Shown here in pieces: positions 53,005-63,211 of a stretch of DNA of 64,000 bases. The position numbers and the translations under genes are program-made. Source of the stretch: Oreohelix idahoensis (Eukaryota > Mollusca > Gastropoda > Stylommatophora > Oreohelicidae); contig JAMPIV010005837.1 in NCBI GenBank assembly GCA_024509875.1, forward strand, positions 1 through 64,000. The letters are read 5' to 3'. Position 1 is the first letter of the stretch; each line of letters starts with the position of its first letter. The notes under the pieces are model-generated. The model worked only from the letters and a program-made list of their open reading frames with translations, was not told the DNA's origin and made no database searches.

Positions 53005-53145
53005 GGTTGTGTAGAACTTCTTTTTTCTTTGGTCCTTGGTCGCTAACTGGCAAAGCAATCAGTGACCATCACGCCTGGTGACATCCCATATGGCAGCAAC
53101 AAACTGTCTTTACTTTGCTCGGTCTGCAGTCATCCTTCATGTGAT
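53005..53145 (-). mobile_element. LINE-B 3' tail fragment, reverse orientation
   Basis: Reverse complement matches the LINE-B end: GACCGAGCAAAGT, then ACCAGGCGTGATGGTCACTG, then the AAAGAAAAAAGAAG end. It faces the LINE-B tail at 52.74-52.85 kb with the tRNA-like segment between them. Confidence 0.8.
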
Positions 53146-53440
53146 GCCCTGGCTCTAGTTGTGTAGAACAGAAGGACTGAAAGTTTCGACAGAATCACCT
53201 AACGTGAAAATGATGACAAGAACCCGATAAGTACAAGTGGGACAGAACTGAGAGGAAGGCGCTGGCAACGGATTGAACACACTATGAGGAAACCTGTTGA
53301 AGACATTACCAGACACTCCTTGTTCTGAAATGTCAAAGGTTAGAGAAGTAGAAGCTGATTGGAAAACACTTGAGAAGAGAGATGAAGACATAAAGGAAAA
53401 TGAGGAAAAAGACATGGAAAGACCCTGTGAGCCGATTGCA
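53146..53440 (+). pseudogene. LINE ORF2 C-terminal fragment
   Basis: Same family as 38.16-38.69 kb: an R-R-W-Q-R-I-E-H-T-M-R-K block near 53255, a short linker, an acidic/lysine-rich segment ending near 53415 and the matching non-coding ACTCCTTGTTCTGAAATG stretch. Frames are broken and the 5' part is absent. Confidence 0.6.
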
Positions 53441-53519
53441 CGCGACAGCAGGACTAGGCGTGTCTTTCTTGGAGCCCTAGCTACGATTGTTGTGTACAGC
53501 TAGCTCTGGGAACTAAGAA

Positions 53520-54120
53520 TAAACACGCGAAAAAAATATGCAGCTGTTTTTTCGACACTGAGCATCAAGGAATGCAAGAAGGTGTACCAACTAAAACTCA
53601 ACGGACAACTACTTTGGAGAAGAACATCCTATGTACTTAACAGTGGAGCTTGACAGACAGCTACTCCTCAAAACCGTCATGCACAAAATGAAAGACAACG
53701 CCAGTGAGCGCCTGGACATTGTGAGACATGTGGGAAGCAGAGCTGAGTAGCACGAAAAAGTAAATCTTAGACAGCTTTACCTGGGATCAGTCATGGATAA
53801 TATAACCTGGCATTGCAGTCGGCAATGAATAAAACCACGCAGGTAGACACAGTCCGAAACCAAGTCGTTGTGTTATTATGTGGGGTCCTGAGAGCCATTA
53901 CAACAGCTGCTAGTGATATCGATGCAAATAGAGAACCTATAAACTTACGACGTAAACCTGCTGTTGTGGAAGCAGAGCGCCCTTGAAGAGCAAAAAAAGA
54001 ACACCAAAACAGACAGTTGAAAACTAGAAGCAGATTAAAGCTAAAATCACAACTACCAGTAGCAACAACTTTAGCAGATCATAACCACCTCAACAGACAC
54101 GAGAAATAATTAAAATTTTA
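53520..54120 (+). pseudogene. Jockey-like LINE: RT C-terminus and following region
   Basis: Reading across frame breaks gives L-D-R-Q-L-L-L-K-T (near 53650), K-M-K-D-N-A-S-E-R-L-D-I-V-R, then N-L-R-Q-L-Y-L-G (near 53765) and V-R-N-Q-V-V-V near 53850. These are followed by an A-A-S-D-I-D-A-N-x-E-P-I-N-L-R-R segment near 53910. This order, the RT thumb then the region leading into RNase H, is typical of jockey-superfamily ORF2 proteins. Several stops are present. It abuts the truncated LINE-B copy 2 at about 54180. Confidence 0.6.
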
Positions 54121-54317
54121 TACCCAGTCCTCAATCTCTAAAAGGAGTTAAAACTATCCATAATAAAACCCGAACATAGTAGAGCAGTGTTCAGAATGAC
54201 AGAGGCATTGTTTTGACTTTGAAAAGATATTTGACAGCTTACACAGGGGCAACCTATAGAAAATACTAAGGGCTTATGGAATCCCTAAGTGCATGGTCTC
54301 TATTATTAAAAGCCGGT

Positions 54318-54324
54318 ATGCTAA
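54318..54324 (+). repeat. Target-site duplication of LINE-A, left
   Basis: ATGCTAA here and at 56162-56168 flank the inserted LINE-A. The LINE-B of 50.6 kb has the related single-copy sequence ATGCCAA at about 51967. Confidence 0.75.
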
Positions 54325-56149
54325 ATCAAATTTGGATGACAGATGACGTCTTGAGTAAAATGGCAGAAAGAAAGCAAAAAAACACTCCAGAATATAAAAT
54401 AATAGACAATGGCATAAGTACTATGTGTAGACAAGCAAAAGAACGGTGGATAGAAACAAAATGCAAGGAAATAGAAGACTTGGAAGCAAAGCACATGACA
54501 AGAGATATGCATGAAGAAATAAAGAAATTATCAAATAGGTCGCGGTTTGCACAAGGAGGAAGCTGTATCAAGAACAAAAATGGTGTAATATTACTTGATG
54601 AGAAAGACATATCAAACAGATGGGCAGAATACGTAAAAGAACTATTCGAGGACAACAGAGGTAAAAAACCATCACCAGATTCTTATGAAGGCCCAAACAT
54701 TCTCAGATCAGAAGTAGAGAATGCCATACATATGATACATAAAGGAAAATCAGCAGGCAGGGATAACATAAAAATTGAAATGATAGAAGCCCTGGAGAGT
54801 TTTGGTATAGATACAATCACAGATCTATGCAACGATATATACAATACAGGATATATACCACACGACAGAGTCCATCATGAGAAAACAATTGAATGCCTCG
54901 AAGACATAGGTATTGATGGAAAACATATAAGAATACTCAGTAACCTTTATTGGGAGCAAACTGCCACAGTAAGATCTGGAAGGAATTATTCACCATTCAT
55001 AGACATAAAAAGAGGTGTCAGACAAGGTAGTGTGCTGTCCCCCTGCCTATCTAACTCTTAGTATACGAGCGGCCTTTTAGAAAGGCCGATGATCGATCTG
55101 CACTAAATAATTTATTTATAAAGATAACATAACGTGTTATATATCAAAATGTGAAGAAATGAAACCCCTATATCATGCACGTAACTAAATTGTTCAGTGG
55201 TTTTAAACATGCATTCACCTATACATTTTCGCTATTGACGGGGATCGATCATCGGCCTTTCTAAAAGGCCGCTCGTATACTAAGATTAATCATTACATCG
55301 AAAAAATTTTCAAACAGATACAGGAAATACCAGGACTGAACATCAGTGGAAGGTCAATAAACAACCTTAGATATGCAGATGATACCGTGTTGTTAGCTGA
55401 AAGCGAACAGGAGTTACAAGAGCTAGTGAAGCAAGTAAACAGTATAAGTCATGAATATTGGACTCGACATTAATATTGAGAAACAAAAACTTAAGATAAT
55501 TAGCAAAACAGACAATAAACCCACATTAAAGATAAGAGTAAATGGGAAAATCCTGGAACATGTTAAGAGCTACGAATATCTTGGTCACATAATAACAGAA
55601 GATGGCAGATGTGAAACAGAAATCAAGAAGTGAATAGGAATGCCCAAAGCTACATTCAGCAACATGACACATATACTGACATCTAAACAGTTATCTCACA
55701 AATTAAAATTGAAAATCATAAAGTGTTATATATATTCTGCATTTCTGTACGGTGCAGAAACATGGACCATGAATAAGCATTTGGAAGAAAGAATTGAGGC
55801 TCTTGAAATGTGGATATATAGAAGAATGGGGCGTATCTCATGGAAAGAGAAGAAAACAAATAAGGAGGTTCTAGAAAACCTAGGTATGAAAAGAGAACTA
55901 ATGAGGGAGATCAAAGTTCGGCAGCTAAAATACTTTTGGCCACATAAAAAGGCATAACACCTTGCAGAAGACTATAATCAAAGGGAGAGGGGAAGGCAAA
56001 CGTGCAAGGGGACGACAGCGCTATAAGTGGGAAGATAACATCAAGAGATGGACAGGAAAGAGTCTACCAGAGTGCACCACCAAGACAAGAGACAGAAGAC
56101 GTTGGAGATCCATTACAGCCAACCTTCGTTGTGGAGATGGCAGCTGATG
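54325..56149 (+). pseudogene. LINE-A ORF2 (linker, RT, tail), broken
   Basis: The first 240-residue frame (to 55061) has W-M-T-D-D-V-L-S-K-M, the linker block R-F-A-Q-G-G-S-C-I-K and R-W-A-E-Y-V-K-E-L-F. These are followed by K-S-A-G-R-D-N-I-K-I-E-M and Y-I-P-H-D, then a jump to the R-V-H-H-E-K block; RT blocks expected in between are deleted near 54865. G-V-R-Q-G-S-V-L-S-P-C-L is cut by the MITE. After it come Y-A-D-D (55372-55383), Y-L-G-H-I-I-T-E-D-G (near 55575), an in-frame stop at 55631-55633, Y-G-A-E-T-W (55750), R-R-M-G-R-I-S-W, and a frameshift near 55955. The tail G-R-Q-R-Y-K-W-E-D-N-I-K-R-W ends with R-R-R-W-R-S-I-T-A-N-L. It is related to, but distinct from, LINE-B. Confidence 0.85.
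55061..55280. mobile_element. MITE with 38-bp perfect terminal inverted repeats
   Basis: The left end begins GTATACGAGCGGCCTTTTAG and continues to 55098. Its exact reverse complement closes the element at 55280. TA flanks both ends (55059-55060 and 55281-55282), the target of Tc1/mariner-type transposases. Each inverted repeat holds its own hairpin (GGCCTTT-TAG-AAAGGCC). The interior of about 144 bp is AT-rich and non-coding. Perfect ends imply recent insertion into the LINE-A RT frame. Confidence 0.9.
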
Positions 56150-56161
56150 GTGATGATGATG

Positions 56162-56168
56162 ATGCTAA
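56162..56168 (+). repeat. Target-site duplication of LINE-A, right
   Basis: ATGCTAA, the partner of 54318-54324. Confidence 0.75.
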
Positions 56169-57003
56169 TTTCATATGCAGTGCTAGGCAGAGCAATGTAA
56201 CTTTTGAGGTGGAAACAGAAGTGTGGCAGGGATGTCACTTATCAACCATTCTGCTTTTAACTGTCATAGATTGGGTGATGCATCAGACAACAGCGAATGC
56301 CTCCAGAGGAATACAATGGGCACCATTCTCTACACTGGAGGATCGAGCATAAGCAGATGAAATTGCACAATTCGCACACTCACATCAACACATCCAAGAA
56401 AAACAGGCAAACTGAATAAACATAGCCAACAGGTGGGACTAAACATTAATCTCTAGAAGACAGAAGTCATGACACTAAATGTAAGAAATCCTGCACCCAT
56501 AAAAATAAGGGACCAAAAGCTAGAAAGTACAATCACATTTACATACTTAGACAACATATTAACACCAGATGGTGGAACAAGCAAAGACACCAGTCGCCGA
56601 ATGAATACAGCCAAATAGCCTTCGCCAACCTAAACAACACCCGGAACTGCTCCCAGTACATTACAAACGCTAAATTAAAAATATATGAGAGCTGCATAAT
56701 TTGTGTACTTGTGTATGGTTCAGAATGCTAGAGAATAACAGGAATGGAAACGTCCAAACTGTTATCTTTGCACACAACCTGCCGAAGGAAAATTCTTCGA
56801 ATTGTCTGGCCAAACACCATCACCAGCCAGGAGCTGTCAATTCCGAGCCAACAAGAAGGCATGTGCACCATCATAGCGGATAGACGTTAGAAATGGGTTG
56901 GCCACATCATCGGAATTCACCCTGACACTACCACCAGAACTGCCATGCTATGGACTCCAGAATGAAAGCGAAAGCAAAGCCGACCAAAAGCCACCTGGCG
57001 GAG

Positions 57004-57800
57004 TGTGGTGAACTTCTAAATACAATATCTAAATTAGAATATAACAGTATAGTGCATAAAGTCGTAGATAGGATGGTAATACAAATTTTCGGCGAGAATT
57101 ATAGTCGTCGCCTACGCCTGCAGCGTATTATTTGATAACGCATTGACCGAACCAAAAAGGGTACCCTATTTTTCAAATTCGTCCTTGAGACAAACGTACC
57201 ACTTTTCCAAGTTCAAATGAAGTATTTGCCTAGAATACATTGTGGAAGGGAGAGGGACGGATAGATAACCAACGCAAATCACGTCTCACATTGTTTCTAA
57301 AAATAAAACTAACTTGCTAGCTTTGCCCTAGGCGATTTTCAAAATACGAGGAAAACGTTAGAAAATGTGGACACTACGGTTAGAAAACACGCTTAGCTCT
57401 TATTGCGAATGACGTAATTCTAGACGTGTTACGAGAGACTCTCGTAATTAGCTTGAAAGTACATGGAAAAAGAATTGAACAGGAGGTAGTTTAAAAATAA
57501 ACAACTAACAGAGAAAAAAAGATAGAATTTTGAACCAAGCCACATAGCCCCATAAAAATCATATATTCGTGTACCTGAAGACTTCTTGACCAATAATATG
57601 TAGTTAGTTATCTAAATAGTCCATTAAATAATCATATATTGATAATAATACATAGAAAATCGGAGATACTGTCAGGTCAAGTCATGTCTGCTTAGATTGG
57701 ATAGCATATTTTTTGGGAAAAAATTAGGTGAAAGAAAGGCTAAGATAGTACGATGAAAGGGATTGGATGAAATTTGAAGGAAGCCGAAATATTATTGGCT
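57004..57800 (+). mobile_element. LTR fragment of the 9.7-30.5 kb element family
   Basis: Begins TGTGGTGAACTTCTAAATAC inside the LINE-B tail and follows the LTRs at 9677 and 26233: GTGCATAAAG (57051), AAAAAGGGTACCC (57153), AGTATTTGCCTAGAATACAT (57221), CTCACATTGTTTCTAAA (57284), TAGCCCCATAAAAAT (57544), and GAAAGGGATTGGATGAAATT (57755). Similarity fades near 57800, so only about the first 0.8 kb of the roughly 2.7-kb LTR remains. Confidence 0.75.
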
Positions 57801-59796
57801 AACCTAAATATACAAATCTAGTTGGTGTAGTGGATTTGATGGTATTGTATGGTGGTGATATTACCTAGTGTAATGAATGAGGTCAGCTGTGAAGGCTCCT
57901 GAGATAAATGTTGATGCGAATTACAGAAGGCCCTTCTTACTACCACTTACGACCTCAAACATATCTTTTTTACTAATGAATGTAGCTACGTTAAAAGTCT
58001 AGGGTACTGAATTGTAATGTGTTGTAGTAGATTACCCACACACCCACAGATATTTAATAAGTCTAATAATAATAATAATATAATGTATAACACACTGAAC
58101 TAACTCAGGCTGTTTTAGTTTTAAATATTAAATCTTTTGGTAAATTTATTTGTTCTGATCCAAACGTTTGTTGGTCAGAACATATGAAATATTATGGAGT
58201 TATAAATGTAATGCATAATTATATGACATAATAAAATGGAATGTGATTACAAAGGTATGTTATAAGTCTAGTTAATATTAATTATATTAGATTGTCCCAG
58301 GAGACTATTACTGAATGTAATGTTGGGGTGGTATTATCACGCCCAGTCTATGACTACCAAACATTGTCCATTGACTTATGGGATGAATACATGGTTTATT
58401 TTCCCCCAATGGTATGTATTTTTTTGATGGTGAATTAGTTGATAAACTAGTTGATAAATTCGTTGGTAAATCAGTTGATAAATCAGTTGGTGAACTTCCA
58501 GCAGGCCAGATCTCACTTATCTCGACTGCGTCGATCTTGTACAGGAGTCTGGTGGCCCCACCTCTCCGTGCTGGGGGATAATATACGGCTACTCTGATAC
58601 AATGTTAGACTGCACTGGTCCACGCTTGTGTATTACAACAGCATTCGGCACCTCTTCGGTGCCAAACAGAAACTCACAATTCAGAATTCACAATTGAGAA
58701 CACAGTTAAATGCTAGCAAAACTCAGTTGAGCTGCTGTGTATCTGATGGCGTCCCAATAAAATTATGTATTATCCTCTGGAAACAACACCACAGGTACTA
58801 CACCACTGTGTCTCTGGACAGTCTTGTAACGAATGGCAAAATTGCGCATTTCTGTCCTGCCAATATGCTTTCATTCATCCAATCACCGACTCCCCCCCCC
58901 CCTAACTTTCAAATATACAACCAAAAGTCAATTTCAATCAGCTCTCAGTCAAGTATGTATTACTGTCTGTTGGTCCGTCTGTCTCTACTTGTTTTTCATA
59001 CAAAAAACACGCTTGGTTCTTGGACCCCTCCATGCAGTATCCTACACACTTCTGCCTCCGAAGTTATTTTTAGCCACAATTCTCCACCATTTCCCCTCTC
59101 TTTAATTACAGCTCGATTTTAGCACTTGAGTCTCAAGGCCGCAAATTTTGAAAATTTAGTGACATTTTTTAACAGTGCAGTCGCTCGTCTGATATGAACA
59201 ACACAGTCTTTTGTCAATATCTTCATTATTATCTATCCGTCTGTATAATTTAAAGTATATTATTTCTCTGCTCAAGACGGGCTATCAAACTAGCTAGGTT
59301 TTATATTCCTAACATTATTATTAAGAAAAAGTTACTTTTCCAAGGTTAGTTGTTTTTTTTTTTTAAATATGTTCGAGAACCTTCTCCACGGCGTTTTGCC
59401 GCTGAATTCAAATAACAATCAAGTATCGCAAAAGTCCAAGAAATGACTGTTTCTGACATGAGCTAATGTCGTTTTTTTGTCCATTTCCTTACCCTCTGTC
59501 AACTAGTGACGTGAATTTTTTTTTCCTTTTTTTTATTATTACCAATTGCGTCTTTTTGCCTTGCGATCTTCAAACACGTGTTCAGTCATATTTTTCCTTT
59601 TGGTGTCCTCCGTTCTCTCCCGTCTACAAAGGGTAAACGTTTCGTCTGCACGTCTAACTCGTTAGTTTTAAATGGCGGTGGGAAAGGCTGGCATGGGCGA
59701 GCATGTCTCCTAGTATCTTACGCATTATTCTTAACCCTACATTTTATCGTTAAATTTGAGATATTTTAACGTTGTATCATGGTAAATTCATCACAC
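57801..59796. other. Region containing the undelimited 3' LTR of the reverse-strand gypsy copy
   Basis: The gypsy copy to the right should have its 3' LTR here, starting (minus strand) with TGTGTGATGAATTTACC at 59797. The far end could not be found because no second LTR is in the window. Also present: a (TAA)n run at 58063-58080, a run of about 13-bp repeats (GTTGATAAATCA type) at 58437-58495, a C run at 58890-58900 and T runs near 59350 and 59519. Confidence 0.4.
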
Positions 59797-59798
59797 AT

Positions 59799-59809
59799 CT
59801 CCCCACCTG
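59799..59809 (-). other. Polypurine tract
   Basis: Minus strand AGGTGGGGAGA lies directly upstream of the TGTGTGATG start of the 3' LTR and about 75 bp after the pol stop. Confidence 0.6.
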
Positions 59810-59883
59810 AGAACATGCACTACGGCAAGTTCCAAAACCAGTGATACACATAGATAAAATTACTCCTCACGCCTGCCACTACT

Positions 59884-61790
59884 CTAATCTTGATCACAGG
59901 GGTGCCGACTGAGGAAATCTGCACCGACATTCAATGACCCTGGGATGTATTCGATAATAAACTGATAAGGTTGCAGTAATAAAGACCACCTCAACAATCT
60001 TGCGTTTTCATGCTTAGCCTGAGATAAGAATACCAGGGGCTGATGATCCGTCTGGACCACAAAAGTCCTACCATACAGATAGATTTGAAACTTTTTTATC
60101 GCCCAGATTAACGCTAAACATTCTTTTTCGCTTGTGGAATATCCTTGCTCCGCTTTATTCAATTTGCGGCTTGCATAAGCGACTGGGTTCAGTTCCCCAT
60201 CTGGTGAAGATGACCTTTGCAACAAAGCCGCCCCGAGGCCTACATTACTTGCATCTGTTCTCACCACGAAGTCCGGTGTCAAATCAGGCAATTTGAGAAT
60301 AGGCTTGCTAGTGAGTTTATCCTTTAACTCTTGAAAAGCTAATTCACATTGCGCAGTCCAAACAATTTTATCTGGAAGTCCCTTGCGAGTCAGATCAGTC
60401 AGAGGAGCACAAATAGAGTTGAAATTTTTGATATATTTTTGGTAAAATCCACATAACGACACGAATGATCGCACATCCTTTTTTGTTTGTGGTCTAGGTG
60501 CTCTCTACAGTTTTTCCAAGTTCTTGGGGTCAGGGGTCATGTTACCCTGATATACAGTGTGTCCCAAGAATTCCAACTCTTTGCATCCAATACAACATTT
60601 TGTTGGCCTAGCAGTTAAGTTCGCCCCGCTAAGCCTATCAAATAAAATTTTCAGAGAGTTAATGTGTTCTTCAAATGTCTCTGTGGCGACGAGAATATCA
60701 TCCATGAAATTCGTGATACATGGGTTATTCAAGGGATCCAACAATTTGCGCATCATCCTTGAAAATACACTCGGAGCATTTTTCAATCCGAATGGTAGCA
60801 TATTGAATTCATAATGTCCTTCCGAGGTGCTAAACGCTAAATAAGGTCTCACTTCAGGCTTCACTGGAATCTGGTAATAGCCTTTACTAAGATCCACCTT
60901 TGAAAAGTATTTTGCCTTGTTTAATCTGGCAAATAACTGTTTTGTGTCTGGTAATGGATCCACTTGTCCTTCTGTGACAGCATTCAGTTTCCTGTAATCT
61001 ATGCACAGTCTGTGTTCCCCAGACGGTTTCCTCAACAAAACTACACTGGAGCTAAAAGATTATTCACTGTGTGAAATAATCCCCTCCTTCAACAAATATT
61101 TTATTTCTTCTTTCAATGCCTTCTCCTTCGCGAACGGAATAGAATAGGCTCTCATACAGATTGGGTTTGAGTCTACCAGTTTCATGTCATACTGTAGCAA
61201 ATTTGTATGTCCTGGTTTATCTGTTAATACATCTGTATGTTCCTCTAGAACCTGTTGAACTCTCTCCCTCTGATTTTTAGTCAGGTGCTTACTGACTTTT
61301 ACTTGTGCCGCTGTTTCACAAGGATGTAATGGGTATTCATGTGAGGTGAGTGGTTCCTTTTGCATTTGAGTTGCGATAGCCAAGGTCAGTAAGGGGGTGC
61401 TTTCCTGGAGTGGTCTGTCCAGATACTTCTTTAACAGGTTTACATGATAAACTTTCTCCTTCCCCTTTTTGTCAATTTTATAGTTAGTTCTAGACACCTT
61501 CTCTAGAACCGTATATGGACCTTGCCATCCAATTTGTAATTTATTCTGGCTGCCGGGTAGTAGAAGAAGTACCTTCTCTCCCACAGCTAATTCTCGGTCC
61601 TTTGCCTTCCTATTAAAATATGCTGCATGTTTCTTCCTGGCTTGCCTCAAATTATCATTTGCCAGTTTCCATCCAGCTTTCAGACGAGTGGTCAGTTCGT
61701 TCACATATTGATAAGATGAGGTAACAGTCTCTTCTGCCTTCTCATCTGTCCAGGTCCTTAATAAAGCTACATCTGGACTTTTAAATTTTC
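59884..61790 (-). pseudogene. pol: pol 3' part: integrase C-terminus, RT, RNase H
   Basis: One continuous frame with two in-frame stops (TAA at 61060-61062, TAG at 60505-60507). Integrase C-terminal region: Y-V-N-E-L-T-T-R, the basic R-Q-A-R-K-K-H stretch and a G-P-Y motif (Q-G-P-Y-T-V-L). RT: leader L-T-K-N-Q-R-E-R-V, R-L-C-I-D-Y-R-K-L-N, F-S-K-V-D-L-S-K-G-Y-Y-Q, L-P-F-G-L-K-N-A-P, and catalytic F-M-D-D with methionine at the variable position. RNase H: T-D-A-S-N-V-G-L-G-A-A-L, S-E-K-E-C-L-A-L-I-W-A-I, T-D-H-Q-P-L, supplying the D-E-D acids. The frame closes with L-S-R-H-P-C. In life this polyprotein copies element RNA to DNA and degrades the RNA. Apart from the two stops, RT and RNase H are well preserved. 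Confidence 0.9.
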
Positions 61791-62150
61791 ATACTTATTT
61801 TTTATGGCACCCGTCGTGTCCCTTCCATTGGAAGCTTTATAATGACGACTTTTCTTCCTAGAATCATCACTCACAAATCGACCAATACCAATTTTTTTCT
61901 TGGGTTTATCTTCCCACTTTAGATTGCTTATGAGAGATCTTCGCTCTCTTTTAGTTTCCTCCAGTTGATATAAGGTTGACCGAGGGATTGTCAGCTTATT
62001 CTGGGGTAAATTTCCTCTTTGTACTCGTCGCATAGTGGCCATGTTAATCCATTCAATTGAAGACTGGGTATGAAAAGGGGCTCCCATTCCACTTTGTCTA
62101 CCTGAGTATAATTATTTTTCCTTCCAGGCCTAAGTTTGCCCCGTGGCGTT
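61791..62150 (-). other. Non-integrase segment where the integrase core should be
   Basis: Between the zinc-binding-like region and the integrase C-terminus lie only about 360 bp, and no D,D-35-E core is visible in any frame. A minus-strand frame of 106 residues (61767-62087) rich in lysine and arginine (K-K-K-I-G-I-G-R-F, R-K-K-S-R-H-Y-K) covers most of it. It has no family I recognise. Deletion with replacement, or capture of unrelated sequence, are both possible. Confidence 0.45.
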
Positions 62151-63211
62151 TCTAGGTCCTGCACATATTTTCCCTTTGTGGGTGTTCCCTCATGAAAGAC
62201 GCCACATGCTTCTACAAAGTTTTCAATATCGACATTTACGTCGGGCCAATAGTATTTTCGAGCAACTTTTTGGCAGATGGTACCTACTTTCTCATGGTCA
62301 CCATCTTTTCCAACATTTAAGCTCCTTATTAAATTTGCCCTATATACCTTGGGAAGAACCAACTGTCCGTGACCAGTGGATCTAGTTCCTGTCTTCCTGT
62401 ATAACAATCTGTCCTTCATAAAATATTCTCCTTTGCTTGGAGGTGTGTGGCATTTGGGCAATTTTTTAAAACATGGCTTGAGTGTCCTATCTTCAGCCTG
62501 CGCCTTCCTCATCTCCTCCGGATGAGCATTTATAGGTTCACCTTCTTCTTCCTTTTTCTGTGACCTGGTCTGCACTGTCGCAATGATCACAGGTCTCTCG
62601 GGATTCCCCAAGAAGACGTACCTACACCCCAATATCAGAGGGTAGATTGATTCATCTATCACTGCTGCTCTGATTTCTCCTTCCACATAGCGAGTTTTCA
62701 CCGTTATCCTTGCGATGGGAAGTGTCATGAGTGGTATGTCCTTAGTCGCCCCTTGTATTTCCACTGTTTCTGTGGTATACTGACTTGGGTCCACTAGGCT
62801 AGACTTCACAACTGAATCATAATCCAAACCTGTATCATAAAGGCACCTTATGGTGACCCCATTACAAATAACATCCTCACAAACTGGGGGGTGATAAGGT
62901 TCCTGCTGTCCATTAGGATTAACCTTTAATCTTTGAGTCCCCGACTTCATTGCAGCAATGTTTGAAGGTTTCCTTCTACAAAATTCGGTGTTATGGTTGT
63001 CTTTCTTACACCATTTGCACCATCTTTTTCCTTGGTTTAACGGTTTTCTTTCATTATATTTTTTGGTCATTGAACTGTGAGTTTCTGTCACGATAGTCAT
63101 TTCTTGGCCTATCAAAGTTTGTCCTGCCTTTATTACCCTGTTCTCGGTTATCAAATTTATTAAATTGCTGTGGAGCTTTAAAATTTTATATGTGCTTCTT
63201 TTTAGTGCCAC
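62100..63211 (-). pseudogene. pol: pol 5' part: zinc knuckle, protease, integrase N-terminal remnant
   Basis: A 406-residue frame (continuing to 61991). A CX2CX4HX4C zinc knuckle (C65, C68, H73, C78) belongs to the nucleocapsid end of gag. The aspartic protease has its D-T-G at residues 126-128 and an I-L-G-C-R block around 195, about the usual protease length. After a glutamate/lysine linker comes an integrase-N-terminal-like segment with L-L-Y-R-K, K-Y-Y-W-P and F-V-E-A-C. Only one histidine and one cysteine of the HHCC finger are convincing, so the finger is degenerate. The frame then enters the non-integrase segment. Protease cuts the polyprotein; the integrase finger would bind element DNA. 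Confidence 0.75.

Larger units (their letters stand above)
54325..56161 (+). mobile_element. LINE-A, 5'-truncated, inserted in LINE-B
   Basis: Bounded by ATGCTAA duplications and ending in a (GATGAT)n-type tail (56142-56161), the hallmarks of target-primed insertion. It contains an ORF2 remnant, an internal deletion and a 220-bp MITE at 55061-55280. Confidence 0.85.
54180..57003 (+). mobile_element. LINE-B copy 2, split by LINE-A
   Basis: 54180-54324 encodes E-Q-C-S-E-W-Q and I-L-R-A-Y-G-I-P, as in LINE-B RT near 51820-51945. The sequence then resumes at 56162 with the equivalent of 51970 onward (GCTAGGCAGAGCAATGTAAC), through the RT and the L-V-Y-G-S-E-C motif (56709), to the G-G-V-W region at 57003, where an LTR fragment takes over. 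It retains the R-R-x-K-W-V-G-H segment (about 56880-56905) that the 50.6-kb copy lacks. Multiple stops and frameshifts; dead. Confidence 0.8.

Noticed and set aside
57801..59796. Assigning this whole interval as the 3' LTR of the reverse-strand gypsy copy
   Set aside because: Only the start (59797, beside the polypurine tract) is supported; no second LTR is available to set the other end.
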